DNA of 64,000 nucleotides from CAZLIC01 sp964559535 (GTDB lineage Bacteria > Pseudomonadota > Alphaproteobacteria > Rhodobacterales > Rhodobacteraceae). The stretch spans positions 62,001-126,000 of the forward strand of contig CAZLIC010000001.1 of the NCBI GenBank assembly GCA_964559535.1. The letters are read 5' to 3'. Positions 25,261 through 34,088 of the stretch are shown here, piece after piece (position 1 is the stretch's first letter; each line of letters begins with the position of its first letter). The translations under genes and the position numbers were made by a program. The notes below the pieces were generated by a model. It searched no databases. It saw nothing but the letters and a program-made list of their open reading frames with translations, and was not told the origin of the DNA.

Positions 25261-26025
25261 ATGCGCGTGCGAAACCTGACGCGGACTCTGACTCTGCTCT
25301 GCGCGCTGGCAGCCCTGCCCGCCGCCGCGCAGGTCATCGCCCCGTCGCTGCCCTATGACGCCGAGGGCGCCAAGGTCAGCGTCATTACCGCCCAGGCGCT
25401 GTCGGGCACCAACAAGCTGCCGCCGGGCGACATGCGCAAGGCCCGCAAGGCGCTGATCGCCGGGGCAGAAATCACCGATGCCATGCTGCGTGCCCTGGCC
25501 GACAGGGGCGACAGCCTGGCCGCCCAGCACCTTGTCCGGCGGCTGGTGGACCGCGGCATGGCCGCCAACGCCTCGGACATCGCCTGGTACGGCAGCTTTG
25601 CCGTGGGCACCGGCAAGGTTTTCCTGCTGCGCGACACTGTCGCCGCCATGCGCCTGCTGAACCCCGCCACCGAGCCCACCGAGCGCAAAAGGGCCTATGT
25701 CGCCATGCTGTACCCCCACGCCTGGGCCGGCAACACGCTGGCGCTGGACGCGGTGATCGAACTGAACGGCGAAGGCCGCCTGTTCGGCCCGATGTCGGAC
25801 GAGACGCGGGCCAAGGTCAAGGCCACCGGCGAGCGGCTGGGCGGCCCGCGATTTGCCCTGCGGCAGGCCGTGGTTCTGCTGCAATCCACCCCGCTGTCCC
25901 CGACAGACCGCGCCGAGGCGCGGCGCTATCTGGCTCAGGCCGCACAATCCGCCGACATCGGCACCCGCGCCACGGCGGAAAACCTGCTGCGGCAACTGGA
26001 TGCCGCGGCGCCGGGGGGCACATGA
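25261..26025 (+). CDS. Exported helical-repeat protein in alginate-type operon
   Basis: This 254-residue protein has a signal peptide (MRVRNLTRTLTLLCALAALPAAAQ) and an all-helical mature part with repeat-like segments (DAMLRALADRGDSLAAQHLVRRLV; RAEARRYLAQAAQSADIGTRATAENLL) resembling Sel1/TPR units. AlgK, a TPR lipoprotein that helps the porin AlgE, is the closest functional analogue by position, but there is no lipobox and the length is about half that of AlgK. GGAG lies upstream of the ATG, 13 bases after the previous stop. The 3' end overlaps the next gene by ATGA. It was not recognised as a named family member. Confidence 0.7.
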   Translation: MRVRNLTRTLTLLCALAALPAAAQVIAPSLPYDAEGAKVSVITAQALSGTNKLPPGDMRKARKALIAGAEITDAMLRALADRGDSLAAQHLVRRLVDRGMAANASDIAWYGSFAVGTGKVFLLRDTVAAMRLLNPATEPTERKRAYVAMLYPHAWAGNTLALDAVIELNGEGRLFGPMSDETRAKVKATGERLGGPRFALRQAVVLLQSTPLSPTDRAEARRYLAQAAQSADIGTRATAENLLRQLDAAAPGGT

Positions 26026-27323
26026 TCCGGCTGGCGCTTCTTGCCGCGCTGTGGTCGGGCACGGCGCAGGCGCAGTCCACCTATGGCTGCCTGGGCCTGG
26101 ATGACCGGCACGCCTACGCCGCCGTCGAAGGCGACAGCGGCACCTTCTTCCTGCTGGACCCCGACCTGCGCCTGTTCCACCCGCTGACCGAAGAGGCCGC
26201 CGATGCCATTGCCGGGCTGTCCGGCGCGCTGGCGGGGCGCGGCACCACGCTGGTCTATGCGCCGCTTCCCACCAAATCGCTGGCCCATCCGGAACGGCTG
26301 CCGCAAGCCGCCTTCGACTATGGCCTGAACCCCGACCTTGCCGCCACCTTCTACGACCTTCTGCTCGACCGCCTGCGCAGCCGCGACATCGCCACGGCCG
26401 ACCTGCGCCGCGCCATGCGCGCGCAGGACGGCGCACCGTCGTTCCACCTGGCCGATGACCGCATCACGCCGTCGGGCGCCACCCGCATTGCCGCAGCACT
26501 GGGGCAGACGATCACCACCGCGCCCGGCTTCAAGGACCAGCCGCGCGCGCAGTTCACCACCACCGCCACAGGCTCGGTCACGCTGGATTCCGACATGCGC
26601 GCCGCCCTGCAGCGCCACTGCCAGATCCGCCTGCCCGACGTCATGGCCGAGGGCAGCGCCACCATACGCGCGGGCGGCGGCAGCACGGGAACCGACATCT
26701 TCTCCAGCGCTGCCACCACCGGGGGCATCGTCATCGTCACCACCGGCAAGGCGGGCGAACCCACGGCCAACCTGGCGGGCGCCGTGGCGCAGGCGACCGG
26801 CCTTGAAACCCAGATCTACGCCGTGCCGCAGGGCGGCAGTTATGCCGCCATCAGCAGCTACATGACCTCGCGCAATTTCCAGGAACGACGGCCGGCCTTT
26901 CTGGTGTGGCTGAACCCCGTCGAGGAAAACCTGTCCGACCGCGGCGACCAGCCGATGGCCGAACTGGTGGCCGCCGCCACCGGCGACTGCGGCATCCCGC
27001 TGCCGATGACCCCCGGGATCGAGGTGGGCACCCTGTCGGCCGACCTGTCCTCGCTGGACCCGCGCCGCGGTTTCACCCTGCTGGTCGAATCAGAAGGCTC
27101 GGCCGCCACCCGAGCACAGTTCGACTTCCGCGGCCCCGACGGCACCATCCGCACCCGCCAGATCCTGCGCCACCGCAACCAGGCGCCCACGGGGCGGTTC
27201 TACATGCCGCTGACCGGGCTGTGGCCCGAAGGTGCGCGCGCGGTCGAAGTGATGCTGGATGTGCCAGTGTCGGCCAACGCCCGCGTGTCAGCCTGCGCCA
27301 ACCCCACGGGGGCCAAACCATGA
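26022..27323 (+). CDS. AlgX/AlgJ-like SGNH-fold protein with lost catalytic residues
   Basis: This 433-residue exported protein (signal peptide 1-18) has an SGNH-hydrolase-like N-terminal domain related to the alginate O-acetyltransferases AlgX/AlgJ and a C-terminal beta domain like the AlgX carbohydrate-binding module (GFTLLVESEGSAATRAQFDFRG). AlgX uses a D-x-H-W motif and a G-T-S motif. The counterparts here are DDRITPSGA (Asp145 kept, His replaced by Arg147, Trp by Ile148) and VTTGKAG (Ser replaced by Gly242), while GGSYAAISSYMTSRNF is AlgX-like. Acetyl transfer is therefore unlikely, consistent with the absence of algI, algJ and algF. A structural role in the periplasmic export complex is inferred. 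Confidence 0.72.
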   Translation: MIRLALLAALWSGTAQAQSTYGCLGLDDRHAYAAVEGDSGTFFLLDPDLRLFHPLTEEAADAIAGLSGALAGRGTTLVYAPLPTKSLAHPERLPQAAFDYGLNPDLAATFYDLLLDRLRSRDIATADLRRAMRAQDGAPSFHLADDRITPSGATRIAAALGQTITTAPGFKDQPRAQFTTTATGSVTLDSDMRAALQRHCQIRLPDVMAEGSATIRAGGGSTGTDIFSSAATTGGIVIVTTGKAGEPTANLAGAVAQATGLETQIYAVPQGGSYAAISSYMTSRNFQERRPAFLVWLNPVEENLSDRGDQPMAELVAAATGDCGIPLPMTPGIEVGTLSADLSSLDPRRGFTLLVESEGSAATRAQFDFRGPDGTIRTRQILRHRNQAPTGRFYMPLTGLWPEGARAVEVMLDVPVSANARVSACANPTGAKP

Positions 27324-30052
27324 CCCGCCTTTCGCTGCTTCTGGCGGTCGCGCTGCTGGCCCTGCCGCTGCCTGCCGCCGCGCGCACGCTGGACCTGGCC
27401 TTCCTGCCGCCCGCCGTGGAACCGCAAGACCTGTGCATTCCCGCCGCCGAAGAACCCGGGCCCGACGATCCGAACATCGGACGCGGCGAAGATGACCTGA
27501 CCGACGACCTGCGCCTGCGCTTCATCATCCGCGACATCCGCCGCCTGCAGGCACAGGACGCCGACCGCTGGTTCGACTTCATCCTGACACTGATCGACTG
27601 GCGCGCCCGGCTTGACACCCGGTTCACCGCAATCGACGCCGAACTCGCCCGCATCAACCTGTACATCGACGCAGGCCGCCTGACCCAGCTGCGCGCCGAG
27701 GGGCGCATCGACAACCTGCGCAGCGTGGACCTCAAGCTTGACAACGTGCAGCGAATGGCGCTGGCGCAGTATTACCTGAACGGCATCGGCGTCGACATGG
27801 ACGTGCCCTTCGCCCAGTCGCTGATCCGCGACTCGGCCTATGGCGGCAACCCAGAAGCGCTGATGTCGATCGCCCGGATGGAGTTGCGCGGCGAGCCGAT
27901 GCCGCAGTGGGATTCGCCCCTGGACCTGACGGTCACGCTGGCCTTCGGCGGCATGCTGGGGCCGATGAACAAGTCAATCTGCGCCCACGCGGAACGCATT
28001 GCGCGCGAATACCTCGATGGCGAAGTGGTCACGCCGAACCCCGACATCGCCTATGCGTGGTACCGCTTTGCGGCCGATCTGGGCGGCGGACAGGCGGCGT
28101 GGCGCGTGGTGGAATTCCACCTGAACGCCGAGGCCGGGCGCAAGGACAATGCCGAACTGCTCCGCTACCTGAAACTGGCCGTCGCGCGCGGAATCACGCT
28201 CGACGATGCGCAGATCGGCGCGGTGAAGGCCTCGGGCGCCGTGGACGAGGCGGAACTGGTGCAGATTCTGGGGTTCAACCACAGCGCCGACACAGCCGAC
28301 GGGCGCGCGCCGATCATTCCCTACCTGCGGCTGTCGGTGAACCTGGACGCCGAGAAGGCCGACGAGGAGGGCCCCTATCTGGCGTACCTGCGCGAAGTGG
28401 CGCAGTTCGACACCGCGCCGGGGTTCGTGTTCACCGCGCTGGCCAACGAAACGCTGGTGCGCCGCGGCCGCTGGGCCGCCGAACGCGAGGCGATGGACCT
28501 TCTGGAAACCGCCGTGCGGCGCGATGACGCCGAGGGGATGCAGCTTCTGGCCGAAATGCTGATGCGCTACCGGCGCGACCCCGGCAACGTTGCCCGCGCG
28601 ATCAACCTTCTGACCGCAGCCGTCGAACGCCACGGCCTGGCCCCCGCCCTGCGCGACCTTGACAGGCTTTTCCGTTGTCAGGTGCCCGATGCGCCGCGGG
28701 TGGCCGAAGCCGACCTGTGGTTCCGCCAGTGGCGCGGATCGGCGAGCGAAGCGGTGGAGGTCGCGCCCTTCGACCTGATCTCGCTTGACCCTTACAAGAA
28801 GCCCGAGATGCTGGCCGAGCTGCAGACCCAGGCGCTGGACGGCCGCCCCACCTCGGCCGCGGGCTTCATGGAACGCCTGCAGCGCGACCCGTTCGTGACC
28901 GACGGCGCGCTGAGGCTGTGGGCGCGCAGGACCAACCCGTCCGACAAGACGATGGAAGAATTCGCCCGCGTCGAATTCGCCGTGGCCGCCACCCCGGCCG
29001 AGCGTGACCTTGCCGTCGAGTTCTTCCGCCGCGTCTACCTGAACAACGGCGTCACCACCGCGCTGGACCTGTCGGTCGCGCTGGTGGAAGACAACGGGCG
29101 CGACCCGAAGGTGGCGCAGGAAATCGTCGAGATGCTCACGCAGGCGGGCAACCGGGGCGAGGGCAACTCGATCCGACTCCTGTCGCGGGTGCAGGCGGCA
29201 CAGCGGCCCGCGCGCGACGTCTATGACGAATTCGCCGCGATCATCGAGGAGCGCGGCGATTTCCTGGCGCTGATGTTCGCCATCCCCTTCATCGACACCG
29301 CGAACCAGCAGGACTATTTCGAGCGCGCTGTCTCGATCATGTCCTGCGGCACCAAGGATGCCGACGAACTGGGCGATGCCGCCACCATCATGGGCAATGC
29401 CGAGCTGACCGACCGCTGGCGCCGCATCGGGCTGGTCATGCCGGGCGGACACGTGCTGGCCAAGCTGAACCTTTCGGACGCGCAGATGGCGCTTTATGCC
29501 AAGGGACGCGCCCCCGACGCGCGCGAGGTGGAAGAACGCGACCTTGCCGAGGGCGACGAAATGGCGCGCCGCAACCTCTTTACCCTCACCGCCGACCCCG
29601 ACCTGCCCAGCTACGACCCGCAGGCGGCCGCGGGCCACCTGCTGGCCGTGCTGGCCACCGGCCGCCCCGACGATTCCGCCTGGGTGATCGAGACCTTCCG
29701 CAAGGCGCCCGCCGACCTGCGCGCCGCCGTCGAACAGCAGGTCGACATGACCACCGTGTTCCGCAGCGCCGCCGAACGCGGCGACGTGACGGCCATGCAC
29801 GAGCTTGCACTGATCCTGCGCGCCGCGGCGCAAACCACCGACGACCTGCGCGCCTCCGCACGCTGGCTGGAAGCCGCCGCGAAGGGTGGCAACGTGGCGG
29901 CCATGGCTGAACTGGGCCGCGTGCTGACGCTGGGTCTTGGCGTGCCGCCCGACCGCGCCATGGCCCTGTCCTGGCTCGATCAGGCCGGGCTGGCAGGCGA
30001 CACGGCGGCGGCCGACCTTGCGCGCGCCCTGCGGGTAGGTGCCACGCCATGA
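27320..30052 (+). CDS. Giant exported Sel1/TPR-repeat protein (AlgK-like position)
   Basis: This 910-residue protein has a signal peptide (1-22, ending LPLPAAA) and no lipobox. Most of its length is helical solenoid with Sel1-like repeats, for example ALAQYYLNGIGVDMDVPFAQ near 150, DIAYAWYRFAADLGGGQAA near 250, and MAELGRVLTLGLGVPPDRA near the C-terminus. AlgK of Pseudomonas (about 475 residues) is a comparable repeat protein that links AlgX and AlgE, so this could be a doubled counterpart. Size and lack of lipidation are unusual. It overlaps both neighbours by ATGA (27320 and 30049). No outer-membrane porin gene accompanies it in this window. Confidence 0.7.
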   Translation: MTRLSLLLAVALLALPLPAAARTLDLAFLPPAVEPQDLCIPAAEEPGPDDPNIGRGEDDLTDDLRLRFIIRDIRRLQAQDADRWFDFILTLIDWRARLDTRFTAIDAELARINLYIDAGRLTQLRAEGRIDNLRSVDLKLDNVQRMALAQYYLNGIGVDMDVPFAQSLIRDSAYGGNPEALMSIARMELRGEPMPQWDSPLDLTVTLAFGGMLGPMNKSICAHAERIAREYLDGEVVTPNPDIAYAWYRFAADLGGGQAAWRVVEFHLNAEAGRKDNAELLRYLKLAVARGITLDDAQIGAVKASGAVDEAELVQILGFNHSADTADGRAPIIPYLRLSVNLDAEKADEEGPYLAYLREVAQFDTAPGFVFTALANETLVRRGRWAAEREAMDLLETAVRRDDAEGMQLLAEMLMRYRRDPGNVARAINLLTAAVERHGLAPALRDLDRLFRCQVPDAPRVAEADLWFRQWRGSASEAVEVAPFDLISLDPYKKPEMLAELQTQALDGRPTSAAGFMERLQRDPFVTDGALRLWARRTNPSDKTMEEFARVEFAVAATPAERDLAVEFFRRVYLNNGVTTALDLSVALVEDNGRDPKVAQEIVEMLTQAGNRGEGNSIRLLSRVQAAQRPARDVYDEFAAIIEERGDFLALMFAIPFIDTANQQDYFERAVSIMSCGTKDADELGDAATIMGNAELTDRWRRIGLVMPGGHVLAKLNLSDAQMALYAKGRAPDAREVEERDLAEGDEMARRNLFTLTADPDLPSYDPQAAAGHLLAVLATGRPDDSAWVIETFRKAPADLRAAVEQQVDMTTVFRSAAERGDVTAMHELALILRAAAQTTDDLRASARWLEAAAKGGNVAAMAELGRVLTLGLGVPPDRAMALSWLDQAGLAGDTAAADLARALRVGATP

Positions 30053-31050
30053 TCCGCGCCGCGGCCCTGGCCCTGCTGTGCGGGGCCTCGCCGGCGCTGG
30101 CCTGCGACCCGGCCCCCGCCCCGGTCGGCACGCTCGAATATGGCAGCCGCTATGTGGACGACAGCGGGAACCGGTCCGAGCTTGACGCCGAGGGTGACGC
30201 GGCCGCCGACAACGCCCTGAAACCCGTGGATGACTTCCTGCGCGACCTGACCGACCGCGCCAATGACGCGCTGAAAGACAACGACCCCGCCGCGGCCGCC
30301 TGCGTGATGGCGCAGATGGCCGAATGGGCGCGCGCCGATGCGCTGTCGGACCTCGCCACCGAGACGTCGCGCCTGACCGTGGGGTCGCGCATCGCGGGCT
30401 TTGCGCTGGTCGCGCTGCAGGCCGCGCCGCTGGCCGACAATGCGGGCGACGTGGCCAAGGTGGACGACTGGCTGTCGCGGATGATGCAGGCGCAGACGGC
30501 GTTCTGGGAAACCGAAGCCCCCAAAGGCGCGCGCAACGGCAACCTGCGCGCCTGGGCGGCACTGGCAGGCGCCGCCACCGCCCACCGCACCGGCGACCCC
30601 GCGCTGCGCGCCTGGGCGGCCTGGTCTGTCGCCTGGATCGCCTGCACCGCCAACCCCGACGGCAGCCTGCCGCAGGAAATGACGCGCGGCCGCTTTGCGC
30701 TGAAGTACCAGCTGCACGCCACCGCGCCCCTTGTGGCCGCCGCCCTGATCCTGTCGCGCGACGGCATCCCGCTGGCCGACAGTTGCGACGGTGCCCTGTC
30801 GCGCATCGTCGGCTACAGCCTGTCCGACATCGCCTCCGGCGCCGCCACGCAGGCACAGACCGGCAAGGTGCAGTCCTTCTTCGACGGCACCGACACGCTG
30901 AAAGGCTTTCACCTTGCCTTCGTGGTGCCCTGGATGGTGCTGGTGCCCGATGCCGGCATCGACGCGCAGGGGCTGACCGATGGCTACGGCGCACTGAACT
31001 ACTCCAAACTGGGCGGAAACCAGCGGCGGTTGTGGGGCACACTGCAATAG
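30049..31050 (+). CDS. AlgL-like (alpha/alpha barrel) protein with lost lyase residues
   Basis: This 333-residue exported protein (signal peptide 1-18, ending ASPALA) is similar along its length to mannuronate lyase AlgL, including the C-terminal LGGN pattern that matches LGGE/LGGD in AlgL. AlgL clears stray polymer from the periplasm using His202, Arg249 and Tyr256 (Pseudomonas numbering). By eye the aligned residues here are Leu166 (in NGNLRAW), Phe216 and His223 (in RFALKYQLHATAP), so beta-elimination as in AlgL is unlikely. It may have kept a binding or complex-forming role, or acquired another chemistry. It is the last gene of the operon, 98 bases before the MFS gene. Confidence 0.75.
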   Translation: MIRAAALALLCGASPALACDPAPAPVGTLEYGSRYVDDSGNRSELDAEGDAAADNALKPVDDFLRDLTDRANDALKDNDPAAAACVMAQMAEWARADALSDLATETSRLTVGSRIAGFALVALQAAPLADNAGDVAKVDDWLSRMMQAQTAFWETEAPKGARNGNLRAWAALAGAATAHRTGDPALRAWAAWSVAWIACTANPDGSLPQEMTRGRFALKYQLHATAPLVAAALILSRDGIPLADSCDGALSRIVGYSLSDIASGAATQAQTGKVQSFFDGTDTLKGFHLAFVVPWMVLVPDAGIDAQGLTDGYGALNYSKLGGNQRRLWGTLQ

Positions 31051-31148
31051 CACAACCGGCCGTCGCCCCCGGCACGGCGCCTGTCGCAGCCGCGGTTGCC
31101 GGATTGTCGAAGCCGACCTAGGTGCACGCCACGTCATCCGGGCCCAGC

Positions 31149-32309
31149 ATGCGCATCCTTCCCACCCTCGCCGCGGCCCGCGCGCCGCTTGCCGCCTTCG
31201 CATCGATGGGTGTTGTGTGGGGCACCTTCGCCGCCATCCTGCCCGACCTGAAGGCGATGCTGGGCGTTGACGAAGCGCGCCTGGGCCAGCTGATCTTCGC
31301 CACCCCCATCGCCGCCGTCTGCGCCATGCTGGTGGCGCCCCTGTTCGGCCACGCCATGGGCCGCATCGCCCTGCCCCTGGCCACCGCGCTGATGGCGCTG
31401 GCCTTCGCACTGCCGGGTCAAGCCAGCGCGCTGATCCTGTTCCCGCTGGCCATGATGTGCTGCGGCGCCGCCACCGGCCTGACCGATGTGCTCATGAACG
31501 CCCGCGTCAGCGTGATCGAGGCCGACCGCGGCCTGCCGCTGATGAACCTCTGCCACGCCGCCTATTCGTTCGGCTATGCCGCGTCAGCCATCGCCACCGG
31601 CGCCATGCGCGCTGCCGAATGGTCGCCCGGCGCTGTCATGGGCTGCATCGCGGGCGTGGCCCTGCTGTTCGCCGTGCTGACGGTGGAACGCGACGGCACC
31701 ATCCGCGGCCTTGCCCGGCCCAAGGAAGGCCCCGGCGCCGCGCTGGGCCTCCTGCCGCTGATCGGCGGCGGCATCGTGCTGATCGCCTTCATGACCGAGA
31801 ACGCCGCCGAGAACTGGTCCGCCCTGCACATCGAGAAAACCCTGGGCGGCAGCCCCGCCGAAGGCGCCATGGGCCCCGCCGCGCTGGCCATCACCATGGG
31901 CGTCGCCCGGCTGGTGGGCCAGGGCTTTGCCACCCGTATCGCACCGCTTCGCCTGCTGTCGGGCGGCGCGCTGATTGCGGCAACCGGCGCGCTCATCGCC
32001 TCGGCCGCCACCTCTCCGGCCATGGCCTATGCCGGGTTCATCGTGATGGGCATCGGCGCGTCGGTCATCGCCCCCACGTCCTTCTCGCTGGTCGGCCGCT
32101 TCGCCCCACCCCAGGCCCGCGCCCGCGCCGTGGCCCGCGCCACGCTCTGGGGCTACTTCGGCTACTTCTTCGGCCCGCCCACGCTGGGGATGATCGCAGG
32201 CACCTTCGGACTGCGCTTCGCCTTCGTCTTCGCCGCCGCGATGCTGATGTGCGTCCTGATCCTCGCCCCCCTCGCCCTGCGCCACGGCCGACGCACCGCG
32301 GCGGGCTAG
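31149..32309 (+). CDS. Major facilitator superfamily transporter
   Basis: This 386-residue, roughly 12-span inner-membrane transporter resembles the YbjJ-like MFS branch: GVVWGTFAAILPDLKAMLGV at the first span, MLVAPLFGHAMGR for the loop-2 motif and GIGASVIAPTSFSLVGRF late. The substrate is unknown. The ATG at 31149 is used; GTG at 31122 is an in-frame alternative. It follows the alginate-type operon on the same strand after 98 bases and could be read through from it, though nothing ties its function to the polymer. Confidence 0.8.
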   Translation: MRILPTLAAARAPLAAFASMGVVWGTFAAILPDLKAMLGVDEARLGQLIFATPIAAVCAMLVAPLFGHAMGRIALPLATALMALAFALPGQASALILFPLAMMCCGAATGLTDVLMNARVSVIEADRGLPLMNLCHAAYSFGYAASAIATGAMRAAEWSPGAVMGCIAGVALLFAVLTVERDGTIRGLARPKEGPGAALGLLPLIGGGIVLIAFMTENAAENWSALHIEKTLGGSPAEGAMGPAALAITMGVARLVGQGFATRIAPLRLLSGGALIAATGALIASAATSPAMAYAGFIVMGIGASVIAPTSFSLVGRFAPPQARARAVARATLWGYFGYFFGPPTLGMIAGTFGLRFAFVFAAAMLMCVLILAPLALRHGRRTAAG

Positions 32310-32312
32310 GGA

Positions 32313-32855
32313 TCACTTCCGCCGCAGGTGTTCGTCCAGCCGCGGCATGATCTCGACAAAGTTGCAGGGCCGGTGGCGATAGTCGAACTGGCGCGCCAGA
32401 ATCTCGTCCCAGGCGTCGCGGCAGGCACCGGGGCTGCCGGGCAGGGCGAACAGGTACTTGCCCCCCGCCACCCCGCCGCAGGCGCGGCTTTGCACCGCGC
32501 TGGTCCCGATCTTCTGCATCGACACGATGGTGAACACCGTCCCGAAGGCCTCGATCTCCTTCTCGTAGACATCGCGGTGCGCCTCGACCGTCACGTCCCG
32601 CCCCGTCAGCCCCGTGCCGCCGGTGGTCAGAATCACGTCCACCCCCGGATCGGCGATCCACGCCCGCAGCCGCGCCGCAATCAGCGGCCGGTCATCCGTC
32701 ACGATCCCGCGCGCCGCCAGCACATGCCCCGCGCCGGTCAGCCGTTCCACCAGCGTGTCGCCCGACGTGTCGGTGTCCGCCGTGCGGCTGTCCGAAACGG
32801 TCAGCACCGCAATCCGCACCGGCAGGAACGGTTTCGTCTCGTCGATCCGGCTCAT
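32313..32855 (-). CDS. moaB: Molybdenum cofactor biosynthesis protein B
   Basis: This 180-residue cytoplasmic protein of the MoaB/MogA fold takes part in molybdopterin adenylylation. Key segments are IAVLTVSDSRTADTD, the TTGGTGLTGRDVT pterin-binding loop, and KYLFALPGSPGACRDAW. The ATG at 32855 overlaps the stop of the upstream LysE gene (ATGA). It is the last gene of the leftward operon that begins with the LLM oxidoreductase, and converges on the MFS gene with only three bases between stops. Confidence 0.93.
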   Translation of the reverse strand: MSRIDETKPFLPVRIAVLTVSDSRTADTDTSGDTLVERLTGAGHVLAARGIVTDDRPLIAARLRAWIADPGVDVILTTGGTGLTGRDVTVEAHRDVYEKEIEAFGTVFTIVSMQKIGTSAVQSRACGGVAGGKYLFALPGSPGACRDAWDEILARQFDYRHRPCNFVEIMPRLDEHLRRK

Positions 32856-33478
32856 CCCCGCACCCCCCATGCCAGCCGCGCCGCCAGCGCCACGAAAATG
32901 CCCGAAGACACCCGCCCCAATCCCCGCGCCAGCCCGGGTGACCGCGCCATCCGCGCCCCCACCCCCCCGGCCGATAGCCCCACCACCCCGTTCACCACGA
33001 ACCCGCCCAGCGACAGCACGCCGCCGAACAGCAGGAACTGCGGCAGCAGCGGCCGGGTGGGGTCGCAGAACTGCGGCACGAAGGCCAGGATGAACAGGAT
33101 CACCTTGGGATTCAGCAGGTTCACCGCCAGAGCCGCGCCAAAGGCCCGCGCCACGCTCCCCGCCACCGCTGCCCCCGGCGCCACAGGCCCTGCCCGCCAC
33201 GCCAGCACCGCCAGCCACAGAAGATACGCCACCCCCGCCCAGCGGATCGCGTCGTAAACCCCGGGATGCGCCGCCACCAGCGCCGCCACCCCCAGGCCCG
33301 CCAGAGTGGAATGCACCATGCAGCCCACCGCAATGCCCGCATTCGCCGCCATTGCCGCCCGTGGCCCGGACCGCAGCCCCTGCGCCAGACAGAACGCCAT
33401 GTCGGCGCCGGGCGTCAGGTTCAGCGCCAAGGCAGCGGGGATGAAGGCCAGAAGGGTGGCGGGGTCGACGGACAGCAT
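32852..33478 (-). CDS. LysE/RhtB-family amino acid exporter
   Basis: This 208-residue inner-membrane protein with about six spans belongs to the LysE family. The N-terminal pattern ALALNLTPGADMAFCLAQGL and the mid-protein NLLNPKVILFILAFVPQF are diagnostic. These proteins export amino acids or derivatives. The ATG at 33478 is chosen; the codon ahead of it is TTG. The gene sits 19 bases after the phosphoesterase gene and overlaps moaB, so it is operonic, without a known functional link. Confidence 0.9.
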   Translation of the reverse strand: MLSVDPATLLAFIPAALALNLTPGADMAFCLAQGLRSGPRAAMAANAGIAVGCMVHSTLAGLGVAALVAAHPGVYDAIRWAGVAYLLWLAVLAWRAGPVAPGAAVAGSVARAFGAALAVNLLNPKVILFILAFVPQFCDPTRPLLPQFLLFGGVLSLGGFVVNGVVGLSAGGVGARMARSPGLARGLGRVSSGIFVALAARLAWGVRG

Positions 33479-33497
33479 CAATGTCCAGCATCCGGCA

Positions 33498-34088
33498 TCA
33501 CAGGTCGAACCAAACGGGCCGCGGCCCCAGGTTCACCACGTCGGTCCGCCCGATCCGCCCCCGCACTCCCCAGCAATCGTGGATGTGCCCGCACAGCATC
33601 AGCCGCGGCTGCAACCGTTCAACCGCTGCGCGGATCGCCACGGATCCCACCGACACCCCGCCGGAGGTGACGTCGGCCGCCCCCTTCGGTGGCGAATGGC
33701 ACAGCAGCACATCCACGTCCCCCGCCGCCGCCAGCATCGCCTCGGCCTGATCTTCGGTCAGGTCGCAGGACCACGCGCCGAAGGGCGTGACCGGCACCGC
33801 ATAGCCCAGACCGAACACCCGCACCCCTGCCCCTGTGGTGGCATCTCCGTGCAGCGCATGGGCGGTGGTGGCCGCGCGCAACTCCTCGGCACTCTCGGCA
33901 TTGCCAGGCACGAACACGGCCTTGCTCGCCACCGGCGCCAGTGCCGCCATGGCCGCCGCCAAGCCTCGCCGCATGTTGCAGAAATCGCCCGCGCCCAGCA
34001 CCAGGTCGGCACCTGCAGCCGCCTCGACGATCGCCGCGGTCAGCCGCGGGTCGGCGTGCAGGTCGGAAAAGGCCAGAACCCGCGTCAT
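33498..34088 (-). CDS. Metallophosphoesterase
   Basis: This 196-residue calcineurin-like phosphoesterase carries metal ligands FSDLHAD near the N-terminus, GAGDFCN, PGNAE, LLCHSPP and CGHIHD. Family members hydrolyse phosphomono- or diesters, and this compact form resembles YfcE-like enzymes; substrate unknown. The ATG at 34088 overlaps the uracil-DNA glycosylase stop (ATGA), so expression is coupled to that repair gene. Confidence 0.88.
   Translation of the reverse strand: MTRVLAFSDLHADPRLTAAIVEAAAGADLVLGAGDFCNMRRGLAAAMAALAPVASKAVFVPGNAESAEELRAATTAHALHGDATTGAGVRVFGLGYAVPVTPFGAWSCDLTEDQAEAMLAAAGDVDVLLCHSPPKGAADVTSGGVSVGSVAIRAAVERLQPRLMLCGHIHDCWGVRGRIGRTDVVNLGPRPVWFDL

Noticed and set aside
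27974..31075. 1033-codon minus-strand open frame over the repeat-protein and AlgL-like genes
   Set aside because: The composition is Arg/Pro/Ala/His shadow and the plus-strand genes have signal peptides, coupled starts and family similarity.
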